In this document: positions 52,354 to 60,538 of the stretch, one piece after another
Position numbering within the stretch: the stretch's first letter is position 1
Layout of the letters: each line of letters opens with the position of its first letter
DNA from: Microbacterium azadirachtae
Lineage (GTDB): Bacteria > Actinomycetota > Actinomycetes > Actinomycetales > Microbacteriaceae
Direction of reading: 5' to 3'
Length of the DNA: 64,000 nt
NCBI RefSeq assembly: GCF_000956505.1
Contig: NZ_JYIX01000037.1
Span: 124,001 to 188,000 of the forward strand
Program-made: the position numbers and the translations under genes
The notes under the pieces: model-generated
What the model was told of the DNA's origin: nothing
Databases searched by the model: none
What the model saw: only the letters and a program-made list of their open reading frames with translations

Positions 52354-53423
52354 TCAGGCTGTGGCGGAGCGCAGCAGAAGCGCGTGCGGGCGGACGCTGA
52401 CCCGGACCCGGATGACGTGGCCGAAGGAATCACCATCCAGTTCGAGGATGTGCGGGCAGTCGAATCGAGCCTCGAATCGACGCCCCTGGGCGTACGCCAG
52501 CGAGTGGAGCTCCGCCGTCTGGTCGACAAACGTCCGGCTGAACCTCGAGCGTCGCGCGATGCCCTGGAACGCGAGTCGAGTCCCGATACGCGCCCACCCG
52601 AAGCGCCCCTTCGGACGCATCATCACCACATCCAGTCGCCCGTCATCGATGATCGCGTCCGCAAGAGGAGCAAGTTGCCGGTGAGGGTTCCGCAGTTTCC
52701 CACGATGACCGTGTGCGCGCGGGTCGACCTCGGGGGTCCTTCGTCGACCCGGTAGTCGAGGTGGAAGAGCCTGTTTGCGATGACGGATCTCGCGATGGGG
52801 CGGACATAGGCGAACCAGCCGAGTCGCGCCTTCGTGACCGCGCTCGTGTTCTCGGCCATCTCCGCATCGAGTCCGATTCCCGCCATCACGACGAATGCCC
52901 GCGTGCGTCGATCACCCCACTCGTCCTGGACGTCGACGATGCCGACATCCACCTCGCGCCCCGCACCGGAGAACGCGACCGACACGCACGTCGGCAGGTC
53001 GTTGAGCGGCAGGCCCAGCTCCCGAGCGAGAAGGTTGCCTGTTCCCGAAGGCGCGAGCGCCATCGCGATTCCGGTTCCCTGCATCACCTCTGCGACAGCG
53101 CGGACCGTGCCGTCGCCACCCGCGGCGATGACCACGTCGGGATCGTCCGCGAGTGCGCGCTCCGCAGCAGATCGTCCCGCGTCTTCGCTGCTGGTCTTGT
53201 GCCAACAGCTCTCCCCCCAGCCGAGTCGGTTCTCGTGCTCGGCGACGACATCGCGGAGCTGGTCTATCGCGACTCTCACCGGGTTGAAGACCACCGCCGC
53301 GCGCTTTCGCCCCGATCCGAGAGTCGAGGAACGGCTGTCGAGGGACGCATCGTCCTGCGTGGGCCGGAGAGCCGCACCCCGCATTGCTGTGTCGCCGCGC
53401 GGACGCGCGCGGATGTCATCCAT
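52354..53423 (-). pseudogene. Diacylglycerol/lipid kinase, frameshifted
   Basis: The N-terminal ~250 codons form a diacylglycerol-kinase catalytic domain: KRAAVVFNPVR, IAAGGDGTVRAVAEVMQGTG, LALAPSGTGNLLARELGLPL. Near 52661 the frame breaks: translation would end after GNLLLLRTRSS at a stop at 52623, but the next frame continues the expected protein (DAIIDDGRLDVVMMRPKGRF) to 52354. Insertion of one base in the TTGCGG region would restore LPDA. The product would be a YegS/DgkB-type lipid kinase of ~355 residues. It is either a recent one-base deletion or a sequencing error. Confidence 0.75.
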
Positions 53424-53447
53424 ACGCCCTCTTCGTAGGTGTCGTCC

Positions 53448-53966
53448 CTACGCGCGGACGGCACCGCCTTCTTCGACCCAGTCCTCGATGCGCGACTCGT
53501 CGTCCAAGACGTCGACAGCCGGACGACGGGTGAAGGTCACCGACTCGGCCAGCGCCGCGACGTCGGCCGCGCGCGCCTGCTCCCGATCGGAGGCGTCCTG
53601 GAAACGACCGGCGGCGACTTCGCGCTCGGCCTGCAGGGAGGCACTGATCTCGGCCAGGAGCTCGGCGATGATGCTCCCGAGTCCATCGCGGAGCTCCTCC
53701 AGGTTGGTGTTCGTGATCTCCAGGCGACGGTCGGCGACGTGCAGCTCGACGGTCGAGTATCCCTTTGCGGACAGGCGGGCACGCATCTCGTTGCCCTGGA
53801 TCGCGGCGACCTCGTCGCGATCCGTCTTGCGCGTGAACACCGCTTCCACGGTGTAGCGGTCCGGAGCGTCCTTCGTCATCAGCGTCGCGGGGAGCGACCC
53901 GATCAGAACCGATCTCAGACCCAGCAGTTCGGAGCTCAGCTCCGCGTTCTTCAGTTGTGCGTTCAT
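53448..53966 (-). CDS. Hypothetical protein with alpha-helical C-terminus
   Basis: 172 residues. The N-terminal half is mixed (LRSVLIGSLPATLMTKDAPD, YTVEAVFTRKTDRDEVAAI). Then comes a beta-like part (YSTVELHVADRRLEITNTNL) and a long helical segment (GSIIAELLAEISASLQAERE). No signal peptide or membrane helix. I recognise no family. It is leftward, 24 nt upstream of the lipid kinase remnant and possibly in its operon. Confidence 0.6.
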   Translation of the reverse strand: MNAQLKNAELSSELLGLRSVLIGSLPATLMTKDAPDRYTVEAVFTRKTDRDEVAAIQGNEMRARLSAKGYSTVELHVADRRLEITNTNLEELRDGLGSIIAELLAEISASLQAEREVAAGRFQDASDREQARAADVAALAESVTFTRRPAVDVLDDESRIEDWVEEGGAVRA

Positions 53967-54620
53967 AACCGGACGTTACGCCCCCAACATGTGCGGACTC
54001 ACAGGCGCGGATCGCCCTGCGCGTCGGGCATACGTCGTGACCGGTTCCGAGAAACGCTGAGGCCGAGAGCCCGGATCGGATCGAGCTGCTGACCACGATG
54101 CCGTTCCGCTTCGATTTCGACACGGGCGTCCCCGCGAGTCTCGACCCTCGCTTTCTCGGGATCCTCGAGTCGATGATCGACGATCGACGAACCGGCAGAG
54201 TCGTCGTGCCCGATATCGCACCCTCGTGATCACATCGGAGCGGCAGACGCCGCGAGCAACCCGGTCGGCCGCAGCAGCGCCGCGAGGGCTGGAAAGCCCC
54301 TGGCGTGCACGGAGTCACGGGGCGAACCGCAGGGGAGAATCGGGCGCGGCCCCCCTCTCGCGTGAAGTGCGCGTAGACTCCGGACAGGAGCTCGACCATC
54401 TTGGGCCGGGGACGCAGGGCTGAGCTCCTGTTCGGCGGGGCGTTCATCGTGCGGGCGTGCAACGACGCATGGTGGTGCGGTGGACGTCCTTGAATGCGTG
54501 TGAGAGAGCGGCGTCGTTGCCTGGTCCGCGCTGAGTGCGAGAGACCACGCGAGTGTCTGGGAACCTCGGCAGCTTGAGTTGTCGCTCTGGAGCGTCCGAG
54601 CACGGGCCGAGTCGAATCCT
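53967..54620. other. Gene-poor stretch with decayed coding traces
   Basis: About 650 bp with no complete recognisable gene. On the + strand a frame open after a TGA ends at 54229 and reads MPFRFDFDTGVPASLDPRFL from ATG 54098, with good codon use but no ribosome-binding site. On the - strand a frame from ATG 54447 reads ALRPRPKMVELLSGVYAHFT with G/C-rich third positions, then fades. Both look like gene remains near the outer transposon end. Confidence 0.4.
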
Positions 54621-54723
54621 GACACCTGTCATGAGACAAGTTGCGAACAAGGATCCACCGCCGAACCGCGGGACCATGTCGATCTCCTGTCTCACGTTCT
54701 GACAACTTTCGTGAGATCGAACA
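54621..54723. repeat. Outer transposon right end
   Basis: The terminal site at 54701-54723 ends TTTCGTGAGATCGAACA; it matches the inner right end in 22 of 23 bases. A second site begins at 54621 (GACACCTGTCATGAGAC), exactly 80 bp inside, the same spacing as at the inner end. GGACT follows. Confidence 0.75.
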
Positions 54724-54728
54724 GGACT
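54724..54728. repeat. Right target-site duplication (GGACT)
   Basis: The five bases after the outer right terminus match those before the left terminus (29501-29505) exactly. A chance match is about 1 in 1000. Confidence 0.65.
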
Positions 54729-54825
54729 GTCGAGAGGTCGCGCTCACGCTCAAACGTGCTTCCCGAAACGCCTCGCCAGCCTTGCACTGCTCCGGCAACC
54801 TCGCGTGGTCCGTGGCTGACGCTGG

Positions 54826-55449
54826 TCAGTCGCCGTCCGCGTGCCGCGGCGGTTGCTGCGGGGTAGAGGCGCGCAGGGCCGGGACCAGGACGTCGAGGAG
54901 CGCGTCGATGGTTGCAGCCATGTCCACGTCCGGATCGATGAGCCACTGCAGCTGGAGTCCGTCTGTGACCGCGACCATGATGCGCGTGGTCATGTCGACC
55001 GACAGTGGCATCCCGGCAGGAACGTCCCCATGGCCGCCGGCGAACTCGTTCGTGAACTGCAGCTGCATCTCGTTTCGAGCGACGAAGAAGGAGTGCGCCG
55101 GGTGGTCGGGATCGGCGGCGTCGACGGCCAGGCGCGAGTAGAGAGCGATGAGGCCAGGAACATCGGCGTTGTGGCGCACGATCTGCAGATATGCCTCGCG
55201 TGAGGCCGAGGCCGATTCGGCGGACGGAGACATTTCGTCGCGCTCGTCGCGGCGTCGAAGGATCTCGGTGAAGAGCTCTTCCTTCGAGTCGAAGTAGTGC
55301 AGGAGGGCGGCTGGTCGGACGCCGACGCGCTCGGCGATATCCCTCAGTGAGACGTTCGAGTAGCCCTTGCTCCCGACGAGCTCGAGGGCTCGGTCGAGGA
55401 TCTCATCCCGCCGTGCCACGCCCTTCGGATAGATGCCTCGGTGCGCCAC
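54826..55449 (-). CDS. TetR-family transcriptional regulator
   Basis: 207 residues. HTH at about residues 12-60: RDEILDRALELVGSKGYSNV, then SLRDIAERVGVRPAALLHYF. The C-terminal domain includes QLQFTNEFAGGHGDVPAGMP and TDGLQLQWLIDPDVDMAATI, the BetI/TetR_C_6-like pattern with a tryptophan-containing dimer helix. It is the first gene right of the outer transposon end. No transporter or enzyme lies next to it now, and its target may be elsewhere. Confidence 0.88.
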   Translation of the reverse strand: MAHRGIYPKGVARRDEILDRALELVGSKGYSNVSLRDIAERVGVRPAALLHYFDSKEELFTEILRRRDERDEMSPSAESASASREAYLQIVRHNADVPGLIALYSRLAVDAADPDHPAHSFFVARNEMQLQFTNEFAGGHGDVPAGMPLSVDMTTRIMVAVTDGLQLQWLIDPDVDMAATIDALLDVLVPALRASTPQQPPRHADGD

Positions 55450-55667
55450 GCTCCGAGCCTAGTCCGCAAGGTCGCCACGAGTTCGGATGGCGATTGAGAT
55501 CAGATACTGAACGACGTACAATTTTTCCTCTGGGGATGAGCCCGTTGCGCCGATGCTGGGGAGGTGGGGAGTCCTGAGGCCGCTTGAGCGGCCCTCAGCG
55601 CCCCGTTCTGCCGCGTCAGTTTCGTCGCCGCGGAGTTGCGCCCGTGGGCTCGATGGAGAGGTCGGCG

Positions 55668-56558
55668 ATGGGGATTGTCGTGACAGACAGTGCGGTGGGC
55701 GTCGGTGCGGTGACACGGCTCCTTCGAGGCGAGCGGGAGCACGCTGGCGTTGCGTTGCGTTATCGCAGTGTCCTCGTGAGCCAGCACTCGATCGACCGTG
55801 ATGCCATGTGGCGCTGGTCGGAACAGCCCGACGACGGGTCGGAGACGGCCGCGATCCTCGTGGCGGCGGTCCCGCTGGAGGTCCGGGGGATCGAAGCAGT
55901 ACCGCGGGAGGTCGCACCGGGGACTCTTGTGTTTCTGCATCCCCATCGTGCCGTCTCGGTGACCGCCGTGGAGGCCGGAACGGTGATGGGCGCATGGGTC
56001 CCCTGGGACACGCTGGACGAGATCGAATCGGGCGTCGACGCGCTGGCGGAGCGGATCCCGGTGAGCGCTCTGGGAAGCGGACTGCACGCGTTCTTGGCGT
56101 CGTTGCTTGGGCAGTCGTTCGCGCGAACCCCGCATACCGACGATCTCGTCGAGCGCCTGATTGCGGAGATGGTCTTCGGGGTGCTTCTCGAAGCCATTCC
56201 CCAGAGCGGAGTGAACCTAGCCAGAGCAACTCCGGACGTCGAGCGGGCGCGTTCCCTGATCCTGATGAGACGAGCCGATCCGGAGTTCGGAGTGGCGGCC
56301 CTCGCCCGAGAACTGTACATGTCGATCCGGCAACTCCAGAGACTGTTCGCCGCTGCAGAGAGCACCCCGGCCGATGATCTGCGTCGGTCGCGAGTCGAGC
56401 TGGCGCGAGACCTGATGAGCAGGTCTGGTCATGCGCGCCTCGGAGTCGGGGAGATCGCGACCCACGCGGGGTTTCGCGATGCTGCGGCTCTGCGTCGGGC
56501 GTTCGCCTGGGCCGGTCTGCCATCGCCCCTCAAGTTGCGCAACGCGCACCGTCACTGA
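55668..56558 (+). CDS. AraC-family transcriptional regulator
   Basis: 296 residues from ATG 55668, 6 nt behind GGAGAGG; upstream ATGs at 55584 and 55653 fit less well. N-terminal sensing domain of the AraC-binding-like type (residues 1-180). C-terminal double HTH: FGVAALARELYMSIRQLQRL, then LMSRSGHARLGVGEIATHAG and FRDAAALRRAFAWAGL. It stands alone between the TetR and DUF7882-like genes; regulated genes are unknown. Confidence 0.88.
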   Translation: MGIVVTDSAVGVGAVTRLLRGEREHAGVALRYRSVLVSQHSIDRDAMWRWSEQPDDGSETAAILVAAVPLEVRGIEAVPREVAPGTLVFLHPHRAVSVTAVEAGTVMGAWVPWDTLDEIESGVDALAERIPVSALGSGLHAFLASLLGQSFARTPHTDDLVERLIAEMVFGVLLEAIPQSGVNLARATPDVERARSLILMRRADPEFGVAALARELYMSIRQLQRLFAAAESTPADDLRRSRVELARDLMSRSGHARLGVGEIATHAGFRDAAALRRAFAWAGLPSPLKLRNAHRH

Positions 56559-56613
56559 TGGCGGTGCGGCGCCATGGTCGATGCGTTCTGACCTTGCGCG
56601 CGATCTCCGCGCC

Positions 56614-56919
56614 TTACCCGAGGATGTGCTCGTCCGGGACGAGGATCCCGCCCGAGGTGTTCGCGGAGTTCGCGTAGGTCTGGATGCGGGCGGGGTCCAG
56701 GGACGGCGGCTCTGGCTCGTCGAACTCGAACCGCAGCTGGACGGACGGGTGCAGCCAGATCGTCGATCTGCCGCGAGGCTGCCCTTCGTCGTGGCGCCAG
56801 GACAGGGTGAAGCTCTCGTTGCGGCGCAGCTTCGTCGCGATCACGACCTTGAGATGGGCGAGAGCCACATCGTCGATGTCTATCCGGTGTTCGGAACTGC
56901 CATAGAAAAGGGCGCCCAT
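56614..56919 (-). CDS. DUF7882-like small protein (chromosomal copy)
   Basis: 101 residues from ATG 56919, behind GGAG. MGALFYGSSEHRIDIDDVAL, then VVIATKLRRNESFTLSWRHD, GRSTIWLHPSVQLRFEFDE and YANSANTSGGIL. It is a clear homolog of the protein at 51993-52343, from which it differs mainly in the first 20 residues and the last 15. Function unknown. Confidence 0.7.
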   Translation of the reverse strand: MGALFYGSSEHRIDIDDVALAHLKVVIATKLRRNESFTLSWRHDEGQPRGRSTIWLHPSVQLRFEFDEPEPPSLDPARIQTYANSANTSGGILVPDEHILG

Positions 56920-57056
56920 GTCGGCTTCTCTCCTTCGGTGTGCTGTATCGCCACGAGAACCCGTGCCAAGAAAGCGCAATAGATCGGATGCGGGGAACGC
57001 GATCCGCGACGGGGATCGAGGATGCGGACCCGCGGTGGGGGATGGTGTCGTCGGGC

Positions 57057-57758
57057 TCAGCCCGCGGGGATCTCGGGGTCGCTCACGCGCAGCCGGTCGG
57101 GGCGGAATCCGTGCTCCACGCCCCACAAGACGGCCTCCGTGCGGGACGTCACGCCGATGCGGCGGTAGCCGGAGCGGATGTAGGTCTTGACGGAGTTGAT
57201 GGAGAGGTGCGTGCGCTCGGCGACCTCCGCATTCGACAGGCCCTGCGTGATGAGTGCGAGCACTTCCGACTCGCGGACGGTGAGCCCCTCCTCCCGGCCC
57301 GGCCAGTCGCCCGCGGTGATCGGCGGCCGGCCCTGGGTGTCGACCCAGACCTGAGGTCCGCCCGCGCGGATCTGCTGCAGCGCCGTGACCAGTTGGCGGG
57401 CGGGGATGCCCTTGTACACGTAGCCGTCGGCGCCGTTCGCGATCGCGGCGCGGATCGAGCTCTCGTCGTGAGCCCACGAGTAGACCACCACGCGGTCGAC
57501 CCGCGGATTCGCGACCAGGTCCCGCACGTCGGCGCGGTCCCCCAGGGTGGATCCGAAGGTGTCGCACAGGGCGATCTCGACCGACTCGCTGACCGGCTTG
57601 TTCAGGTCAAGCTCTACGACCTGCACGACGTCCTGGTACGAGCGCAGCATCGACGCGAGACCGCGCACGACGACCTCGTAGTCGTTCACCAGAGCGGTGC
57701 GCAGCAAGGCGGCGCCCGAGCCGCCCTTCCTCTCGCCCCGGTCGTCGGACTCACTCAT
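57057..57758 (-). CDS. LuxR/NarL-type response regulator
   Basis: 233 residues. Receiver-like N-terminus at about residues 18-135 (RTALVNDYEVVVRGLASMLR, then RVVVYSWAHDESSIRAAIAN, ADGYVYKGIP with Lys). The phospho-acceptor region reads EIALCDTFGS. The C-terminal LuxR HTH has LTVRESEVLALITQGLSNAE, then VAERTHLSINSVKTYIRSGY. The acidic pocket is partly non-standard (NDYE in place of DDxx), so it may not be phosphorylated normally. No kinase is adjacent. An 18-bp perfect palindrome lies between it and the divergent gene. Confidence 0.87.
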   Translation of the reverse strand: MSESDDRGERKGGSGAALLRTALVNDYEVVVRGLASMLRSYQDVVQVVELDLNKPVSESVEIALCDTFGSTLGDRADVRDLVANPRVDRVVVYSWAHDESSIRAAIANGADGYVYKGIPARQLVTALQQIRAGGPQVWVDTQGRPPITAGDWPGREEGLTVRESEVLALITQGLSNAEVAERTHLSINSVKTYIRSGYRRIGVTSRTEAVLWGVEHGFRPDRLRVSDPEIPAG

Positions 57759-57863
57759 GGGTTCAGCCCTTCTTCCCGCTGCAGTGATCCGCCCGGCCGG
57801 GCCGAACCGTCCGTCGATCCACTGTCGCTGGACCCCACGCTAACCGTCGCCGGGGTGACTGTC

Positions 57864-57881
57864 TTCACCCCTAGGGGTGAA
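57864..57881. promoter_or_regulatory. Perfect 18-bp palindrome, candidate LuxR-type operator
   Basis: TTCACCCCTAGGGGTGAA is its own reverse complement. It lies in the 169-bp gap between the leftward LuxR-type regulator (start 57758) and the rightward DUF302-like gene (start 57928). Confidence 0.6.
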
Positions 57882-57927
57882 AGGCCGAGCGGCCCGGAGC
57901 ATCCCGCCGCTGCGAGAGGATGATCCG

Positions 57928-58455
57928 GTGAGTTACGACGCGGACGAGACCGTCTTCGAGCACGGGGGACGACGGATCCAGCTGGAGACGAACGCGCAGT
58001 TCGACGCGCTGGTCGCGGCCTTCGAAGAGACGGTCCCCGCGCTGTCCGACGCGCAGGCGCTGGCCGAACTGCGCGGCGGCGACTGGGCGGCGTTCGTGCG
58101 CGGGCTGCAATGGGAGGCGTCGAGCGGGTTCGTCCGGGTCTGGACCTCTCGCCCCGACGCGCTCATGGAGCATGCGGGCAGCGACGCCCGCAGCGTGGTG
58201 TGGCTGATCGCCCACCACGGAATCGCCGCGCGGCTGTTCCGCCACGATCCGGGCACGATGCTCTCCTCGCCGCTGCGCATCGAGATGCACACGTCGAAGG
58301 CGCCGGGGACGACGCTGAGCTTCGAGGTGCCGAGCGCCCTGCTCGGCGGCTTCGGCGTCAACAAGGTCGCGCAGGCCGGCGCCGAGCTCGACCGTGCTCT
58401 CGGCGACCTCATCGAGGACCTCGGCCTACCCCGGCCCGCCGCGCTGCGGCGCTGA
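57928..58455 (+). CDS. DUF302-like domain protein
   Basis: 175 residues from GTG 57928. The second half shows the DUF302 pattern: a DP motif (RHDPGTMLSSPLRIEMHTSK), then TLSFEVPSALLGGFG and VAQAGAELDRALGDLIEDL. The N-terminal half (LETNAQFDALVAAFEETVPA) is helical and not recognised. It is divergent from a LuxR-type regulator across a perfect palindrome and may be its target. Role unknown. Confidence 0.65.
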   Translation: MSYDADETVFEHGGRRIQLETNAQFDALVAAFEETVPALSDAQALAELRGGDWAAFVRGLQWEASSGFVRVWTSRPDALMEHAGSDARSVVWLIAHHGIAARLFRHDPGTMLSSPLRIEMHTSKAPGTTLSFEVPSALLGGFGVNKVAQAGAELDRALGDLIEDLGLPRPAALRR

Positions 58456-58467
58456 CGCGGTCCGCGG

Positions 58468-59223
58468 TCAGGTCCGCGGCTTCGAGGCCTCGATCAGGTG
58501 CCGCGCGGACGTGGCGATGAAGGGCTCACCGGCACGCATCGTCCGATCGAGCTCTCGCAGCTGCGGCTCGTAGGCGGCCGCCGTGAAGCCGGGGACCCAC
58601 CAGACGCACTTCCGGAGGATCCAGACGACAGCGCCGACGTCGAAGAACTCCATCCGGCAGTGCGCGATGCGCAGGCCGTCGACGAGCAGGCCCGCGGCCT
58701 CTGCGGCGGCGGCCTCGGCGTGGGCGTCCCGTCCCGTCCGCTGCTCCGGGAGCGGCCCGAGGAAGTGCTCGATCAGCTCGAACGCCGAGGCCGCGCCCAC
58801 ATGCTGTGCGAAATAGCGTCCTCCCGGCGCGAGGACGCGGGCGATCTCCGTCCAGTCGGGGTGGACCGGGTGGCGAGAGGTGACGAGGTCGAAGGAGCTG
58901 CCGCGGAAGGGGAGGGGACCGTCCGAGGACTCGACGACATCGACTCCTCGCGGGCCGAGCAGCGTCCGAGCGTGCTCGGCGTTCGGCGCCCACCCCTCCG
59001 TGACGACCATGCGCGGCGGAAGCACCGACGCCTCGGCGAGGACCTCCCCACCGCCCGTGTCGATGTCGAGGGCCGAGTTCGCTCGGCTGAGCCGATCCGC
59101 GAGGAGGCCCGAGTATCCCCAGGGCGGGCGCTCCTCGGTGGCACGACCGTCGAGCCAGCCGAATCCCCAGCCGCTCACATCCGCGGACTCCGCCTCCGCC
59201 ACCAGCTCCTCGAAAGACCTCAC
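58468..59223 (-). CDS. SAM-dependent methyltransferase
   Basis: 251 residues. Class I Rossmann-type: LDIDTGGGEVLAEA (motif I, ~52-65), VTEGWAPNAEHARTLLGPRG (motif II), SFDLVTSRHPVHPDWTEIAR and VLAPGGRYFAQHVG (motif III region). It matches the Methyltransf_11 type near-complete. Substrate unknown. Stand-alone leftward gene, convergent with the DUF302-like gene. Confidence 0.85.
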   Translation of the reverse strand: MRSFEELVAEAESADVSGWGFGWLDGRATEERPPWGYSGLLADRLSRANSALDIDTGGGEVLAEASVLPPRMVVTEGWAPNAEHARTLLGPRGVDVVESSDGPLPFRGSSFDLVTSRHPVHPDWTEIARVLAPGGRYFAQHVGAASAFELIEHFLGPLPEQRTGRDAHAEAAAAEAAGLLVDGLRIAHCRMEFFDVGAVVWILRKCVWWVPGFTAAAYEPQLRELDRTMRAGEPFIATSARHLIEASKPRT

Positions 59224-59240
59224 CCGACCACGCTATCCCG

Positions 59241-59479
59241 GTGCCCGCCCGGGGCTGTCGGCCGAGTCGCCGCCCGCGCGTCGGAAGATCGTCGCAACCC
59301 TGCTCGCGGTCTGGGTCGCCACCTGGTTCCCCGGCGGCATCCAGATCCACGGCGTCGCGTCCTGGATCCTCGCGCCAAGCGTCGCGGACGCTGAGGATGA
59401 GCGGATCAAGGTGGGCCTCATCGTCGACCGCCACCTCACGCAGCGGGCCGCGCGGAAACTCGTTCAGAACGCCCGGTAG
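59241..59479 (+). pseudogene. Coding-like remnant without a start codon
   Basis: A frame with strongly G/C-ending codons runs to TAG at 59477-59479: RRKIVATLLAVWVATWFPGG, then IQIHGVASWILAPSVADAED and LIVDRHLTQRAARKLVQNAR. It would have one membrane-like segment. No ATG, GTG or TTG in this frame lies near a ribosome-binding site, and the upstream part runs into the methyltransferase gene on the other strand. It may be the 3' end of a lost gene. Confidence 0.3.
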
Positions 59480-59494
59480 GACGCGGCCTCTCCG

Positions 59495-60127
59495 TCAGGC
59501 CTTGTTGTCCGCGAGCAGGAGCACCCCGCCGAGGCCGATCATCATGCCGCCGCCGGTGCCGCGGACCGCGGCGAGCCGGCGCGGGGACTTCGCGAACCAG
59601 TCCCGTGCGGATCCGGCGATGAGCGCCCAGGTCCCGTCGCACGCGAACGCGATGACGGTGAAGACCAGGCCGAGGATCATCATCTGCAGCGGAACGGCGC
59701 CGGCGTGGAAATCCACGAACTGGGGGAGCGCCGCGACGAAGAAGACGATGGTCTTGGGGTTGGTGGCGCCGACGATGAATCCCTGCCGCAGCACCACGAA
59801 CGGCGACACCCGTCGCGGGCTCGTCTCGGAGTCGTCTCCGATGCCGTCGCGACGGTGGCGGATGGCCTGGATGCCGAGATAGGCGAGGTAGAGCGCGCCG
59901 AGCACCTTCACGACCGTGAAGAGCGCCACCGACTGCGCGACGATGGCACCCACGCCGAACGCCACCGCCCCGATCGGGACGAGGCTGCCGAGCTCGTTGC
60001 CCAGCACGCTCCAGAGACCGGCGCTGCGACCCCACGCGAGCGAGCGTCCGATGACGAACAGCACGCTCGGCCCAGGGACGGCGATCAGGACGAGGGATGT
60101 GAGGGCGAAGGCGATGAGGGCTTCCAT
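59495..60127 (-). CDS. LysE/RhtB-family amino acid exporter
   Basis: 210 residues from ATG 60127 (GTG 60136 also possible). Six membrane segments. The first has PGPSVLFVIGRSLAWGRSAG, the LysE signature, and the centre has GFIVGATNPKTIVFFVAALP, also typical. Members export lysine, threonine, homoserine or other amino acids. The exported compound is not known. Confidence 0.9.
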   Translation of the reverse strand: MEALIAFALTSLVLIAVPGPSVLFVIGRSLAWGRSAGLWSVLGNELGSLVPIGAVAFGVGAIVAQSVALFTVVKVLGALYLAYLGIQAIRHRRDGIGDDSETSPRRVSPFVVLRQGFIVGATNPKTIVFFVAALPQFVDFHAGAVPLQMMILGLVFTVIAFACDGTWALIAGSARDWFAKSPRRLAAVRGTGGGMMIGLGGVLLLADNKA

Positions 60128-60233
60128 GGACGGCACGAGAAGAACCTATGCCCGGATCCGCTCGTGCGCCAGATCCGGTCAGGAGCGCCGGACCTCGTCG
60201 CCCCCCCGGCTGTCGCCGCTCCGCCGCCTCCAC

Positions 60234-60291
60234 TTCCGGGTCGTCCCCATGAGCGGACGCTATGGGCTCCGCTCATGGGGACGACCCGGAA
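60234..60291. repeat. Long perfect inverted repeat
   Basis: Arms at 60234-60254 and 60271-60291 are exact 21-bp inverses (arm begins TTCCGGGTCGTCCCC and ends ATGAGC) with a 16-nt centre. Four more bases pair outside after a one-base bulge. No T-run follows, and it ends no nearby gene directly (107 nt upstream of the LysE gene start). Confidence 0.75.
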
Positions 60292-60502
60292 TGTGGAAGG
60301 GGGTGCCGGGGCCAGCGCGGGAGAGGGGGCTCGGACCTGCGCGTCGGCGGTGAGGTGGGCGCCTGCACGATCACGGTACGGATGCACGACGGATTCGGCG
60401 GATCGATCGTGCAGGTGTTCACGGATCGTGCAACTGCCCCATCCGAGCCTTCGATATCCGGGGGAGTCAGCCACCAACTCAGTGTGGATCCCGGGGGTGT
60501 TC

Positions 60503-60532
60503 TTGACAGGGGTGCAGGCGGAAGCCGACGAT
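60503..60532 (+). promoter_or_regulatory. Promoter of the small gene at 60539
   Basis: Consensus TTGACA (60503-60508), 18 bp, then GACGAT (60527-60532), which would start the transcript at or next to the ATG at 60539. No ribosome-binding site precedes the start, so the message is probably leaderless. Confidence 0.5.
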
Positions 60533-60538
60533 GGCGCC

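Larger units (their letters stand above)
29506..54723. mobile_element. Tn7-like transposon (25.2 kb, or 18.0 kb if it ends at 47513)
   Basis: The left terminus starts TGTCCGATCTCACGAAA at 29506. The outer right terminus reads TTTCGTGAGATCGAACA and ends at 54723; it is the inverse of the left end with one mismatch. GGACT flanks both outer ends. A second right terminus, the exact inverse of the left one over 17 bp, ends at 47513 but is followed by GACTG. The tns operon (tnsA, tnsB, tnsC, tniQ, second tniQ) sits beside the left end. Cargo includes type I restriction-modification and a Thoeris-like system. Insertion lies between a MarR gene and a TetR gene, not beside glmS or a visible tRNA. Whether 47514-54723 moved with the element or is older host DNA between two elements is open. 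Confidence 0.75.
60128..60538. other. Gap with one long inverted repeat and a promoter
   Basis: About 410 bp with no convincing gene. It carries the 21-bp-armed inverted repeat at 60234-60291 and the promoter of the small gene at 60539; the rest shows nothing I can name. Confidence 0.5.
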
